Assembly (NCBI GenBank): GCA_012512355.1
Contig: JAAZEI010000314.1
Span: 1 to 22,104 of the forward strand
Length of the DNA: 22,104 bases
Direction of reading: 5' to 3'
DNA from: Clostridiales bacterium
Lineage (GTDB): Bacteria > Bacillota > Clostridia > Christensenellales > Aristaeellaceae
Shown here: piece after piece, positions 1 to 7,208 of the stretch
Layout: each line of letters opens with the position of its first letter
Numbering within the stretch: the stretch's first letter is position 1
Notes under the pieces: generated by a model
The model's input: the letters and a program-made list of their open reading frames with translations, nothing else
What the model was told of the DNA's origin: nothing
The model's database searches: none
Translations under genes and position numbers: made by a program

Positions 1-109
1 CACTCAGACAGACACCGCGTTTTTGCGGGCAGCCTTGCAGAATCGGGGAGTCAGACTTTTTGGTGGACCGCTGCCTTCCCTTGCGGATCAATTGATTGAT
101 CGTGGGCAT
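1..109 (-). CDS. rpsL: 30S ribosomal protein S12, 5' part only (runs off the left edge)
   Basis: Reading leftward from the ATG at 109, the first 36 codons give [13 protein letters not shown], then a Lys/Ser/Asp stretch, then [11 protein letters not shown]. This is the highly conserved N-terminus of ribosomal protein S12, a decoding-centre protein of the small subunit. The start is fixed by an AGGAGG Shine-Dalgarno (complement of 116-121) six bases upstream. About two thirds or more of the gene, including the streptomycin-resistance positions, lies outside the window. In most bacteria rpsL heads the str operon (rpsL-rpsG-fusA-tuf). Here it begins its own transcription unit, divergent from the sugar ABC operon. 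The reading is short but diagnostic, so the identity is near certain. Confidence 0.96.
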   Translation of the reverse strand, partial: MPTINQLIRKGRQRSTKKSDSPILQGCPQKRGVCLS

Positions 110-201
110 TGAATACCTCCTGATAATTGATCGGACCTTGTGTTACAAGTGTCCTCCTATAAAATCCCAACAACCCTTTGGAATATATAGTCTGATGTAA
201 G

Positions 202-235
202 ATTTGAGCCCTTCGCGACCGAATGCGACTCAAAT
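202..235 (-). promoter_or_regulatory. Structured element in the rpsL leader
   Basis: Within the predicted rpsL 5' leader, ATTTGAG at 202-208 is complementary to CTCAAAT at 229-235. Inside them TCGC at 213-216 pairs with GCGA at 225-228, giving an 11-bp stem with a four-base bulge and an 8-base loop. A short CCTGCA-T-TGCAGG palindrome lies just upstream in the transcript (about 239-251). No recognised ribosomal-protein leader motif was identified, so function as an autoregulatory or processing structure is inference. Confidence 0.4.
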
Positions 236-263
236 TTACCTGCAATGCAGGCAACTTATAGAT

Positions 264-291
264 GTTATCATAATCTGCGTGGAAATGTCAA
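264..291 (-). promoter_or_regulatory. Probable sigma-A promoter of rpsL
   Basis: On the minus strand TTGACA (complement of 286-291, a perfect -35) is followed after 16 bp by GATAAC (complement of 264-269, four of six matches to TATAAT). Transcription from here would leave a leader of roughly 145 bases before the rpsL ATG. Ribosomal-protein operons often have long regulated leaders, which fits. Confidence 0.6.
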
Positions 292-405
292 TGATGTTTC
301 CCGTCTTTTCAGGCTCTTCAGGGTTTGAGAATGATGTGTTTCAAAGCTGCACAGATCATCCCATGTGGAGCGAAGAACATTATACCATACAATGGTGCAT
401 AAAAA

Positions 406-435
406 TTGCTTTTTTGATTTGTAATATGATATACT
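406..435 (+). promoter_or_regulatory. Probable promoter of the carbohydrate ABC operon
   Basis: TTGCTT at 406-411 and TATACT at 430-435 are separated by 18 bp. The -10 is strong and the -35 keeps TTG. Transcription would start near 442, about 30 bases before the start codon at 474. The ribosome-binding site AGGAGG is at 459-464. Confidence 0.55.
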
Positions 436-473
436 GTGTTTAAGATACACAATTAAAAAGGAGGACTTGTTTG

Positions 474-1709
474 ATGAAAAAACTAACCGCACTGCTTTTG
501 GTGACGATGCTGGCCATCAGCTCGATGGCTTTGGTCGCCCAAGGTGAAACTGTCAGCCTGACCATGGGCTCCTGGCGCAGCGACGATGCTGAAATGGTCC
601 AGACACTGCTTGACAAATACCAGGAACTCTCCGGCGTTGCCATCAAGTTTGAGCCGACACAATCCTCTCAGTACAATGCCACCCTGCGCTTACAGCTGGA
701 CAACGGCACCGGTCCTGACCTGTTCTATAGCCGCAGCTATGCTGTTGGTCAGGAATTGTTTGATGCCGGCTTTGCAATGGACTGCACTGATATCCCCGGC
801 GTCAAAGAGAACTTCCCGGCTTCCGCGCTTGACGCATGGCAAACCCCCGAAGGCAAGATTTTTGCCGTACCATTTGCCGCAGTCAGCCAGGTTGTATATT
901 ACAACAAAGCCATGTTTGCAGAAAATAACCTGGAAGTCCCCCAGACCTTTGAAGAATTCCTAGCAGTTTGCGAAGCCCTGAAAGAAAATGGCATCGAGCC
1001 CCTGTCCAACGGCATTGCCGATGACTGGGATATCCTTGAATGCGTCTATCTTGGTATGCTGCCCAACTATGTAGGAGGCGCAGAAAACCGCGCTCTTTAC
1101 GAAAGCGGCGAGAAGAAGATGAATGACGAAGTGTTTGTCAAATCCCTTGAGGATTTCGCAGCACTTGCCAAATATCTTCCCATGGGTTTTGAATCCATTG
1201 GAAACTCTGACGGCCCTGCCATGATGGGCAACGAGCGTTCTGCCATGTTTATAGACGGTTCCTGGACCTGCGGTGTTTGGGACAAAGACTATCCTGACCT
1301 GGAATGGGGTACTTTCGCCATTCCAGCACCCGAAGGCAATCAGCCCGGTATCTGCTTCCATCCTGACATGGGCATCACCGGCAACAACGCCACCAAATAC
1401 CCCCAGGAAGTTAAAGACTTCCTGACCTGGCTTGCCAGCCCCGAAGGCGCGCAGATCACCTCTACCTACCTGCCCCTTGGCTTCTTCCCCATGATCGATG
1501 CCCCCATCACCTTTGAAGATGAAAATGTAACAGAGATTCTGGCGCTTAATGAAGGCAAAGTCATGGATGCCCGCTTTGTCTGGGCCAAACTGCTTGACTT
1601 GTATGTCCCCATGGTTGAACAGCTCAATGCAATCGCCCGCGGCGAAACCACTCCCCAAGCTGCAGCCGATGTGTTTGCAGCTGAGCAGGCAAAAATAATC
1701 GCAAAATAA
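474..1709 (+). CDS. Carbohydrate ABC transporter substrate-binding protein (family 1, CUT1 type)
   Basis: This is a 411-residue exported binding protein expected to capture a sugar or oligosaccharide and deliver it to the permeases encoded next. It has a lysine-start signal peptide (MKKLTALLLVTMLAISS) and a typical family-1 mature fold: an early region ending TGPDLFYSRSY, then AFAVPFA-like and VYYNKAMF motifs (here FAVPFAAVSQVVYYNKAMF), and a C-terminal FLTWLASPEGAQ segment. ATG at 474 is preferred over the adjacent TTG at 471 because it sits nine bases from AGGAGG. There is no cysteine near the signal-peptide end, so it is not an ordinary lipoprotein. The operon contains no ATPase, so a shared MsmK/UgpC-like ATPase encoded elsewhere is likely. 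The actual sugar cannot be read from the sequence. Confidence 0.9.
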   Translation: MKKLTALLLVTMLAISSMALVAQGETVSLTMGSWRSDDAEMVQTLLDKYQELSGVAIKFEPTQSSQYNATLRLQLDNGTGPDLFYSRSYAVGQELFDAGFAMDCTDIPGVKENFPASALDAWQTPEGKIFAVPFAAVSQVVYYNKAMFAENNLEVPQTFEEFLAVCEALKENGIEPLSNGIADDWDILECVYLGMLPNYVGGAENRALYESGEKKMNDEVFVKSLEDFAALAKYLPMGFESIGNSDGPAMMGNERSAMFIDGSWTCGVWDKDYPDLEWGTFAIPAPEGNQPGICFHPDMGITGNNATKYPQEVKDFLTWLASPEGAQITSTYLPLGFFPMIDAPITFEDENVTEILALNEGKVMDARFVWAKLLDLYVPMVEQLNAIARGETTPQAAADVFAAEQAKIIAK

Positions 1710-1730
1710 TTTAACTACACTATGACAATG

Positions 1731-1755
1731 CCGGGCGCCGCTGGCCGGCGCCCGG
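1731..1755 (+). terminator. Strong hairpin between binding-protein and permease genes (leaky terminator or mRNA stabiliser)
   Basis: CCGGGCGCCG at 1731-1740 and CGGCGCCCGG at 1746-1755 form a perfect 10-bp GC-rich stem around a five-base loop. Five T residues follow at 1761-1765. It lies 22 bases after the binding-protein stop and 35 bases before the next start. Such intercistronic hairpins commonly raise binding-protein output relative to the permeases by partial termination or 3' protection. Confidence 0.75.
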
Positions 1756-1790
1756 TATCCTTTTTAACAAAGAGTATTGAGGAGGATGGC

Positions 1791-2726
1791 ATGCAAACTA
1801 AAAAGCACAGCGCCTTTCGGGGCGGCGGGGCCATCAACCCCAGCGGCGCCTATTGGATATGGTATATATTGCCTGCAATCATCATTTATATCATGTTCAT
1901 GGCCTACCCCATGATTGATTCTGTACGTCTTTCATTGTACAAAGGAACAACAGGCGCTCGAACATTTGTGGGCTTTGATAACTATATCAAACTGTTTTCA
2001 GATGAAGTGATCTCCAAGCGTTTTTGGAATGCTTTTGGCAACACATGGGTGTTTTTCGCTTATCATATGTTATTGCAGAACATGCTCGGTCTGCTCTTTG
2101 CGGTCATTCTGACCAACCGTACCATGAAAGGCCGCCGCTTTTATCAGACGATTATCTTTATCCCCTGCACCATCGCTGTGATGGTCACTGGCTATTTGTT
2201 TAAGCTGCTGCTCAACCCCCAGTTTGGGGGATACGCGCTTCGGGACATGGGGCTGGGCTTTCTGGCCAAACCCTGGTTAGGCGACAAGTCAACAGCCCTT
2301 AACGTGGTCAGCATGGTATCAGTTTGGCAGTGGGTTGGTATCCCCACGATGATGTTTGTAGCAGGGCTGCAATCAATCAGCGAAGATCTGCTGGAGGCCT
2401 CTGACATCGAAGGCTGCAACAGCTGGCAAACCTTCTGGTTTATCAAGTTTCCGCTAATCCTGCCCATCGTGGGCATGATCTCTATCCTTACTTTTGTCAG
2501 CAACTTCAATGCCTTTGATATCATCTATGCCATGGAAACACCAAACGGCGCGCCGGATTATTCCACGGACTTGATCGGCTCACTCTTTTACCGCTATGGT
2601 GTTGCAGGAGAACACCCCATCGGCATCCCGCAGCCGGGTGTTGGGGCTGCCATATCCACCTCCATATTTTTTATGCTGCTCATTGGCGTCCTCCCAACGC
2701 TGCGCGCCACGCAGGGAAAGGAATAA
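1791..2726 (+). CDS. Carbohydrate ABC transporter permease, CUT1 (UgpA/MalF-like)
   Basis: This 311-residue inner-membrane subunit forms half of the translocation channel. Predicted helices begin at YWIWYILPAIIIYIMFMAYP near the N-terminus, a usual UgpA-type start. The cytoplasmic EAA loop is clear: EASDIEGCNSWQTFWFIKFP, which couples to the ATPase. The reading frame is open upstream as far as 1722, but ATG at 1791 is chosen because AGGAGG ends five bases before it and because the upstream extension would include the hairpin. The stop is followed after three bases by the second permease gene, so the two are co-translated. Family assignment is secure; substrate is unknown. Confidence 0.92.
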   Translation: MQTKKHSAFRGGGAINPSGAYWIWYILPAIIIYIMFMAYPMIDSVRLSLYKGTTGARTFVGFDNYIKLFSDEVISKRFWNAFGNTWVFFAYHMLLQNMLGLLFAVILTNRTMKGRRFYQTIIFIPCTIAVMVTGYLFKLLLNPQFGGYALRDMGLGFLAKPWLGDKSTALNVVSMVSVWQWVGIPTMMFVAGLQSISEDLLEASDIEGCNSWQTFWFIKFPLILPIVGMISILTFVSNFNAFDIIYAMETPNGAPDYSTDLIGSLFYRYGVAGEHPIGIPQPGVGAAISTSIFFMLLIGVLPTLRATQGKE

Positions 2727-2729
2727 GCC

Positions 2730-3581
2730 ATGAAAAAAGAGAAAAGAACAAGCAGTTTACGCCTCCAGAATATGCATATTCCCTCGCACATCCTGATGAT
2801 TTTTTGGACATTTATTGCCAGCTTCCCTGTCTACCTGCTGGTAATCAATTCCTTTAAAACCAAGCGGGCCATCTATAACAACCCCTTTGGCTTGCCTGGA
2901 ATCTGGACAGGCGACAACTATGTCAGCGTAGTCAAAGGCGGCAACTTCTTTCAGTATTTCGGCAACAGCATCGTGGTGGTGGTCGTATCGCTGTTCATGA
3001 TATTGTTTCTGGGGTCACTGACCGCCTATGCTCTGGCTCACTGGCGCACCAAAATCTCGCGGGCTGTTTACTTCTTCTTTCTGCTGGGCATGATGCTTCC
3101 CATCAAAATAGCCACCATCCGCCTGCTGGAACTGATGAAAATCTTTGACCTCTTCAACTCCCTGTGGAGCCTTTTTCTAGTTTACATTGCGATGGGTCTG
3201 CCCACAGCCGTCTTTATCCTGACAGAGTTTATTCACGGTCTGCCTAAAGATCTATATGAAGCTGCCTACATTGACGGCGCGCCTCGCACAAAGATATATT
3301 ACAGCGTGGTTTTGCCGCTGATAAAGCCTGCTCTGGCCACAGTTGGCATTTATAACCTGGTGCCCATTTGGAATGACCTGTGGTTCCCCTTGATTTTTAT
3401 TACGCAAGAGGATAAAAAGACTGTACTGCTTGCCGTTACAAGGCTGCAGGGGCAGTATGCCACGGATTGGCCAAGGGTGTTTGCGCTATTGACCCTCTCA
3501 GCCCTGCCGGTCATCCTCCTTTACCTCACCATGTCCAAGCAGTTTGTAGCAGGGCTGACTGCAGGTGCCGTAAAAGGATAA
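2730..3581 (+). CDS. Carbohydrate ABC transporter permease, CUT1 (UgpE/MalG-like)
   Basis: This 283-residue membrane protein is the second half of the sugar channel. It starts with a helix near HILMIFWTFIASFPVYLLVI and shows the family's conserved NSFKTKRAIYNNPFGLP stretch and the EAA loop YEAAYIDGAPRTKIYYSVVLP. It ends with the usual FVAGLTAGAVKG tail, a hallmark of UgpE-type permeases. The ribosome-binding sequence AAAGGA overlaps the end of the preceding permease gene. Together with the binding protein and the UgpA-like permease it makes a three-gene importer lacking its own ATPase and lacking any sugar-processing enzyme in the operon. Confidence 0.93.
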   Translation: MKKEKRTSSLRLQNMHIPSHILMIFWTFIASFPVYLLVINSFKTKRAIYNNPFGLPGIWTGDNYVSVVKGGNFFQYFGNSIVVVVVSLFMILFLGSLTAYALAHWRTKISRAVYFFFLLGMMLPIKIATIRLLELMKIFDLFNSLWSLFLVYIAMGLPTAVFILTEFIHGLPKDLYEAAYIDGAPRTKIYYSVVLPLIKPALATVGIYNLVPIWNDLWFPLIFITQEDKKTVLLAVTRLQGQYATDWPRVFALLTLSALPVILLYLTMSKQFVAGLTAGAVKG

Positions 3582-3674
3582 AAAAACGGCTGTATAGCAG
3601 TCGCTTTTCACAAAATTGATGCTCTCAAACCCAAATACAGATAACTGCAAACCTATATATTAACCGGATCTGCC

Positions 3675-3699
3675 GGGGATGGCTTGTGCCATCCCCTTT
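3675..3699 (+). terminator. Probable terminator of the sugar ABC operon
   Basis: GGGGATGGC at 3675-3683 pairs perfectly with GCCATCCCC at 3688-3696 around a TTGT loop. Only three T residues follow immediately, then a mixed T-rich stretch, so it may be inefficient. It lies 93 bases after the last permease codon and before the serine hydrolase gene. Confidence 0.6.
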
Positions 3700-3766
3700 G
3701 GCTTGCTACAATAGATTCGGACAATTTGCAATGAAACTTCAAGTCCAAAGAAAGTGAACATGACTC

Positions 3767-4969
3767 ATGAAACGTTTTAAAATTCTACTGCTTTGCCTCA
3801 TGCTGATATTCCCTGCTGCCGTCCGCGCATCGGCGCCTGACGATATAGCTATCGACCAAATGTTTAAAGCTGCCAATACAATTGGCGGCTCTGTGGTCAT
3901 CATGAAAGAGGGCCGGGTTGTTTATGCCAGAGATTACGGCTTTAAAAATCTCAGAAGCAAACTGCCTGTTGACGAAAACACTTATTTCAGGGCAGCCTCC
4001 ATCACCAAAATGATTACCGGCATTGGCTTGATGAAGTTGGTGGATGAGGGCAGGCTGGCCCTTGATGCTGATATCAGCGAATACTTTGGCTACCAGATTG
4101 CCAACGGCTACTATCCCCGAATCCCTATCACCCTGCGCCAATTGATGAGCCACACTTCAAGCATCAGCGAAGGCGGGGGCTATTCGTCGAAATCCAGAAA
4201 AGTCGCCCAAATGCTCGCTAAAAAAGTTGATTTGCGCGGAAATTATTACAAAGAAAAGCCAGGCAGCACTTACCGTTACTCAAACTTCGGGGCGGGCCTC
4301 ACGGGCTCGCTCATGGAGGCAGTCACCGGTCTTAGTATCAACCGATACATGCAGCAGGCAATCTTTACTCCGCTGGGCATCGATGCCGCGTACAGCGCCT
4401 CTCTCCTGCAAAGGCCGGATGATGTCAGCAATCAATATAAAAATGGCGTACTCGATCAGGCTGTCGCAGGTCAATTACGCAAAACCTATGAAGATTTTGC
4501 GGACCCCGAAAGTCACTACCGCATCACCATGGGCGATGCCTGGCTGACATCCCGTGATATGGCCAAACTAACCGGTTTGTTAAGCGCTGATGGCAGCGTA
4601 GACAGTGTTAGAATTCTCAGTCCGCAGAGCACCTACTTGATGCGCCAGGAGCAAATGACGCTGAATCAAAGCGTTACAGGCCCCAGCCCCTACGGCCTTT
4701 TTCTTGAACATAATGATACCCTGCTCCCTGACAAAACCGTCTATGGCCATCAAGGCATGTCCGACGGTGCCATTCTCAATTGTTATTTTGAACCCGACAG
4801 CGATTTTGTCTTTGTTCTTTTCTCAAATGGCGGCAGCATGGTCAGAGAAAACCGCATCGGCAAGCTTGCCCGCAAAATGTTTGCATACTTTTATGACATC
4901 TATGGGGGTAATACTGAAGAGTTTGTAAACGCCGAAGAAGCTACCTGGGTTGTTCAGGAAGCAGACTAA
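3767..4969 (+). CDS. Exported serine hydrolase of the beta-lactamase / penicillin-binding-protein-like family
   Basis: The 400-residue product has a signal peptide (MKRFKILLLCLMLIFPAAV, likely cut near ASA) and the three active-site motifs of the class C beta-lactamase fold. These are S-x-x-K as SITK with nucleophile Ser78 and Lys81, the Tyr motif YSN at 171-173, and an H-x-G box (YGHQGMSDG) near residue 328 in place of KTG. It acts outside the cytoplasm. Relatives include D-aminopeptidases, esterases, peptidoglycan carboxypeptidases and PBP4*-like proteins. The HQG box argues for esterase/peptidase-type members rather than a true antibiotic beta-lactamase. The ribosome-binding site is weak (AAAGAAAGTGA). 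It stands alone between the ABC operon and a tRNA gene, so context does not reveal its substrate. Confidence 0.88.
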   Translation: MKRFKILLLCLMLIFPAAVRASAPDDIAIDQMFKAANTIGGSVVIMKEGRVVYARDYGFKNLRSKLPVDENTYFRAASITKMITGIGLMKLVDEGRLALDADISEYFGYQIANGYYPRIPITLRQLMSHTSSISEGGGYSSKSRKVAQMLAKKVDLRGNYYKEKPGSTYRYSNFGAGLTGSLMEAVTGLSINRYMQQAIFTPLGIDAAYSASLLQRPDDVSNQYKNGVLDQAVAGQLRKTYEDFADPESHYRITMGDAWLTSRDMAKLTGLLSADGSVDSVRILSPQSTYLMRQEQMTLNQSVTGPSPYGLFLEHNDTLLPDKTVYGHQGMSDGAILNCYFEPDSDFVFVLFSNGGSMVRENRIGKLARKMFAYFYDIYGGNTEEFVNAEEATWVVQEAD

Positions 4970-5019
4970 ATAAACTTGAGCCAAAATCCTGATTTTATCC
5001 CATGAAGCCCATTTTACTC

Positions 5020-5048
5020 TTGCAATCCTCAAAATGCAGTGTTATACT
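5020..5048 (+). promoter_or_regulatory. Promoter of the tRNA-Arg gene
   Basis: TTGCAA at 5020-5025 and TATACT at 5043-5048 are 17 bp apart. The predicted start is about 20 bases ahead of the mature tRNA 5' end, which is typical for a tRNA gene. Confidence 0.8.
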
Positions 5049-5074
5049 GTTTCAGCTGTCAACGCACAGCACTT

Positions 5075-5151
5075 GCGCCTTTAGCTCAGCTGGATAGAGT
5101 GTTTGACTACGAATCAAAAGGTCGGGGGTTCGAATCCCTCAAGGCGCGCCA
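5075..5151 (+). tRNA. tRNA-Arg, anticodon ACG
   Basis: A complete cloverleaf can be folded by eye. The acceptor GCGCCTT (5075-5081) pairs with AAGGCGC (5141-5147); the D stem is GCTC/GAGT. The anticodon stem TTTGA/TCAAA encloses the loop CTACGAA with anticodon ACG at 5109-5111. The T arm is GGGGG-TTCGAAT-CCCTC, followed by discriminator G and an encoded CCA at 5149-5151. ACG is normally modified to ICG by TadA and reads CGU, CGC and CGA. Confidence 0.97.
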
Positions 5152-5189
5152 AAAAAACCTCTTATCTTCAATAGATTTGAGGTTTTTTT
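5152..5189. terminator. Bidirectional rho-independent terminator (tRNA-Arg and LRR-dockerin operon)
   Basis: AAAAAACCTC at 5152-5161 pairs with GAGGTTTTTT starting at 5179. A further ATCT/AGAT pair (5164-5167 with 5173-5176) sits inside a two-by-two TT internal loop. There are T runs at the 3' side on both strands, so it can end the tRNA transcript rightward and the two leucine-rich-repeat genes leftward. A second T run follows at about 5194-5203. Confidence 0.85.
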
Positions 5190-5279
5190 GATGGTTTTTT
5201 TTTAGTTAATCAGATGTCAGTATAATCCCCACTGATTGAGCTAAATAGTGCTATTGATTCCTCTACCTTAATCTCCATA

Positions 5280-6125
5280 TTAACTGCCAACGATTACGTC
5301 AATAATCCAGACCAGATCCATAATATCAATATCACCACTCGCGTTCGCATCAGCGTTAATCTTTGAAATAGGTTCAATGCCCGACACGATGTAATCGATG
5401 ATGGCCACTAAGTCCATGATGTCGATTTTTTTATCGTCATTGGCATCGCCGCGCATGATTTGGCCCAGCACTTCAAAAGGAATATTATTTTCTTGGGCAT
5501 AGGTGTGCGCGTAACTTCCTGTAGACCCATGAATTGTGACCGGTGGATTCTTTAATCCAGAATCCGCTCCAATGTAAGTGACGCTGGAAGGAATGATTAT
5601 CTTCTTTAAATTAACACATCCTGCAAAAGCTCCATTTAGGATCCAGGTTACGCTGGAGGGAATGGTAACAGAGGTCAGGCTGGTGCAGCCGGCGAAGGTA
5701 CGATATTCAATCGTGGTGACTCCCGAAGGAATATTCACTGAGGTCAGACTGCTGCAGTCAGAGAAAGCAGACTCCTCGATGTAGTTCACGCTTGAAGGAA
5801 TGCTCACAGAAGTAAGGTTTTTGCATCCGGAAAAAGCACTATCCCGAATGGTCTTAACTCCAAAAGGTATTGTTACACTCAGCAGTTCTGTTCTCATGTA
5901 AAACGCGCGTATCCCAATGCCTGTAACGGACACCCCTTCTATAAGGGTCGGTATAACCAAATTTATCTGCGTTCCGGTATATCCTGTGATGGTTGCTTGA
6001 TTATCCGCTACGGTATACGTGTAGCTGTCGGACGTAGTCCCCGAGGCTTGCACGTTTGCAGTTGATCCAGTCAGCAGCGCAGCCACCATCAGAAACAGCA
6101 TAATCATTGTCAGACTTTTTCTCAT
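5280..6125 (-). CDS. Secreted BspA-type leucine-rich-repeat protein with C-terminal dockerin (downstream copy)
   Basis: The 281-residue product has a signal peptide (MRKSLTMIMLFLMVAALLTG), a short beta-rich domain, then LRR_5 (BspA-like) repeats of 23 residues at about 81-187. These carry the pattern LTSVTIPSSVxxIxxxAFxGCxx. A dockerin lies at 226-281, with two calcium-binding loops GDANDDKKIDIMDL and NADANASGDIDIMDL. Dockerins bind cohesins on a scaffoldin or cell-surface anchor; BspA-type repeats usually mediate adhesion or protein/glycan binding. The frame is open to 6158, but ATG at 6125 follows an AAGGAG site and gives a proper signal peptide. It lies 29 bases downstream of its paralogue and is presumably co-transcribed. 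There is no cohesin in the window. Ligand unknown. Confidence 0.9.
   Translation of the reverse strand: MRKSLTMIMLFLMVAALLTGSTANVQASGTTSDSYTYTVADNQATITGYTGTQINLVIPTLIEGVSVTGIGIRAFYMRTELLSVTIPFGVKTIRDSAFSGCKNLTSVSIPSSVNYIEESAFSDCSSLTSVNIPSGVTTIEYRTFAGCTSLTSVTIPSSVTWILNGAFAGCVNLKKIIIPSSVTYIGADSGLKNPPVTIHGSTGSYAHTYAQENNIPFEVLGQIMRGDANDDKKIDIMDLVAIIDYIVSGIEPISKINADANASGDIDIMDLVWIIDVIVGS
5565..5885 (-). repeat. Tandem 69-bp (23-residue) BspA-type LRR coding repeats
   Basis: Four full repeats and a partial fifth occupy residues 81-187 of the downstream protein. Each begins Leu-x-x-Val/Ile-x-Ile-Pro and ends Ala-Phe-x-x-Cys. The conserved cysteine near each repeat end is typical of the family. Confidence 0.85.
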
Positions 6126-6154
6126 TTCAATATCTCCTTTTTTGCTGTGCTTCT

Positions 6155-6997
6155 TCAACTTCCCACAATTACATCAATAATCCAGACCAGGTCCATAATA
6201 TCAACATGGCCGCTCGCATTTGCATCAGCGTTAATTATTGAAACAGGTTCAATGTCGGACACGATATAATCGATGATGGCCACCAAGTCCATGATGTCGA
6301 TTTTTTTATCGTCATTGGCATCGCCGCGCATGATTTGGCCAAGAACTTCAAAAGGAATATTATTATTCTGCGCATAAGTTTGCACATAACTCCCTGCGGA
6401 CCCGTAGACGGTAACCGGAGTATACAAAAAGACATAATCATATCCAATATAAGTGACACTGGAAGGAATGATTATCTTTCTTAGATTATCGCATCCTGCA
6501 AAAGCTCTATTCTGAATCGAGGTTACGCTTGAAGGAATGGTAACAGAGGTTAGGCTGGTACAGCCAACGAAGCTATGTTCCGAGATTGTCGTGACTCCCC
6601 AAGGGATAGTCACTGAAGTTAGGCTGCTGCAGCCAGAGAAAGCAAACGCCTCGATGAGGGATACACTTGAAGGAATGCTTATCGAGGCAAGGTTTGTGCA
6701 TGCGGCAAAAGCGCCATACTGAATGCTGGTAACTCCAGAAGGTATAGTTATACTCACCAGTTCAGTTTTACGTGAAAACGCACTCACTCCGATACTGATA
6801 ACCGGAACCCCTCCTATATAAGCTGGAATTTTTAAATTAATTTCTGAGCCCATATAACCCGTGATAGTTGCCTTATCACCCGAAATGCTGTATTCAAACC
6901 TATCCGCTGTGGTACCTGTGGCTGCCGCGTAAGCTGTAGTCATTATCAGCAGTGTCAATATGAGAAGCGCTGTTATGAGTGCTTTTATTTTTTTCAT
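6155..6997 (-). CDS. Secreted BspA-type leucine-rich-repeat protein with C-terminal dockerin (upstream copy)
   Basis: The 280-residue paralogue of the next gene has the same order: signal peptide (MKKIKALITALLILTLLIM), beta-rich N-domain, 23-residue LRR_5 repeats at about 80-186, and a dockerin at 225-280. The dockerin loops GDANDDKKIDIMDL and NADANASGHVDIMDL are almost the same as in the downstream copy, while the N-domain and repeats have diverged more. Start ATG at 6997 follows AAGGAG after seven bases. It is the first gene of a two-gene unit with its own promoter. Likely role: a surface or cellulosome-type adhesion/binding module anchored through a cohesin elsewhere. The two copies clearly arose by tandem duplication. 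Confidence 0.9.
   Translation of the reverse strand: MKKIKALITALLILTLLIMTTAYAAATGTTADRFEYSISGDKATITGYMGSEINLKIPAYIGGVPVISIGVSAFSRKTELVSITIPSGVTSIQYGAFAACTNLASISIPSSVSLIEAFAFSGCSSLTSVTIPWGVTTISEHSFVGCTSLTSVTIPSSVTSIQNRAFAGCDNLRKIIIPSSVTYIGYDYVFLYTPVTVYGSAGSYVQTYAQNNNIPFEVLGQIMRGDANDDKKIDIMDLVAIIDYIVSDIEPVSIINADANASGHVDIMDLVWIIDVIVGS
6440..6760 (-). repeat. Tandem 69-bp BspA-type LRR coding repeats (upstream copy)
   Basis: Four 23-residue repeats plus a partial fifth cover residues 80-186 with the IPSSVTSI and AFAGC signatures, matching those of the downstream paralogue one for one. Confidence 0.85.
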
Positions 6998-7026
6998 TCC
7001 AATATCTCCTTATTAGTTGGCATATA

Positions 7027-7056
7027 GTTATAATATCCCAATACTTTGGACTTCAA
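7027..7056 (-). promoter_or_regulatory. Probable promoter of the LRR-dockerin operon
   Basis: On the minus strand TTGAAG (complement of 7051-7056) is followed after 18 bp by TATAAC (complement of 7027-7032). The predicted start is about 23 bases before the ATG at 6997, leaving just enough room for the ribosome-binding site. Confidence 0.6.
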
Positions 7057-7091
7057 ACCATAGCTATCTCTATTTAATACTAATAGGATAA

Positions 7092-7125
7092 AACAAAGAG
7101 GGATGCTCATGAGCATCCCCTTGTT
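7092..7125 (-). terminator. Terminator of the opp operon
   Basis: GGGATGCTCA-TGAGCATCCC at 7100-7119 is a perfect 20-base palindrome, flanked by AACAAAG and CTTGTT that can extend the stem. On the minus strand it is followed by CTTTGTTTT. It lies 84 bases after the OppF stop and before the LRR promoter. Confidence 0.7.
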
Positions 7126-7208
7126 GAATTCACTTATTTATTTATTAATTAACCTTCATTGTGCAATATAATGAGAGTTCTATAGAAAATAGCAATGTTT
7201 ATAAATGA

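Larger units (their letters stand above)
110..473. other. Divergent intergenic region between rpsL and the sugar ABC operon
   Basis: No convincing gene lies in these 364 bases; the short open frames have no ribosome-binding sites and unlikely composition. The left part is the rpsL leader and promoter. The right part holds the promoter of the binding-protein gene. Just upstream of that -35 is a 13-bp palindrome, ACCAT-N3-ATGGT at 384-396, which could be a small operator but may be chance. Confidence 0.6.

Noticed and set aside
384..396. ACCAT-N3-ATGGT palindrome upstream of the sugar operon promoter as a firm operator
   Set aside because: A single short 5-bp-arm palindrome can occur by chance; no second copy or matching regulator gene was seen.
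960..1658. Long open frame on the minus strand opposite the sugar-binding protein gene
   Set aside because: It lies wholly antisense to a well-supported gene, has no ribosome-binding site, and its composition is what the complement of a codon-biased gene yields.
3767..4969. True beta-lactamase (antibiotic resistance) reading of the serine hydrolase
   Set aside because: The third motif is HQG rather than KTG and the family is mostly esterases and peptidases; sequence alone does not support drug hydrolysis.
5075..5151. tRNA-Arg as an attachment site of an integrated element
   Set aside because: No integrase gene and no second copy of the tRNA 3' end were found in the window.
5565..6760. Regularly spaced near-identical DNA repeats that could suggest a CRISPR array
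   Set aside because: The 69-bp periodicity is in frame and encodes 23-residue LRR units; there are no palindromic repeats with unique spacers and no cas gene.
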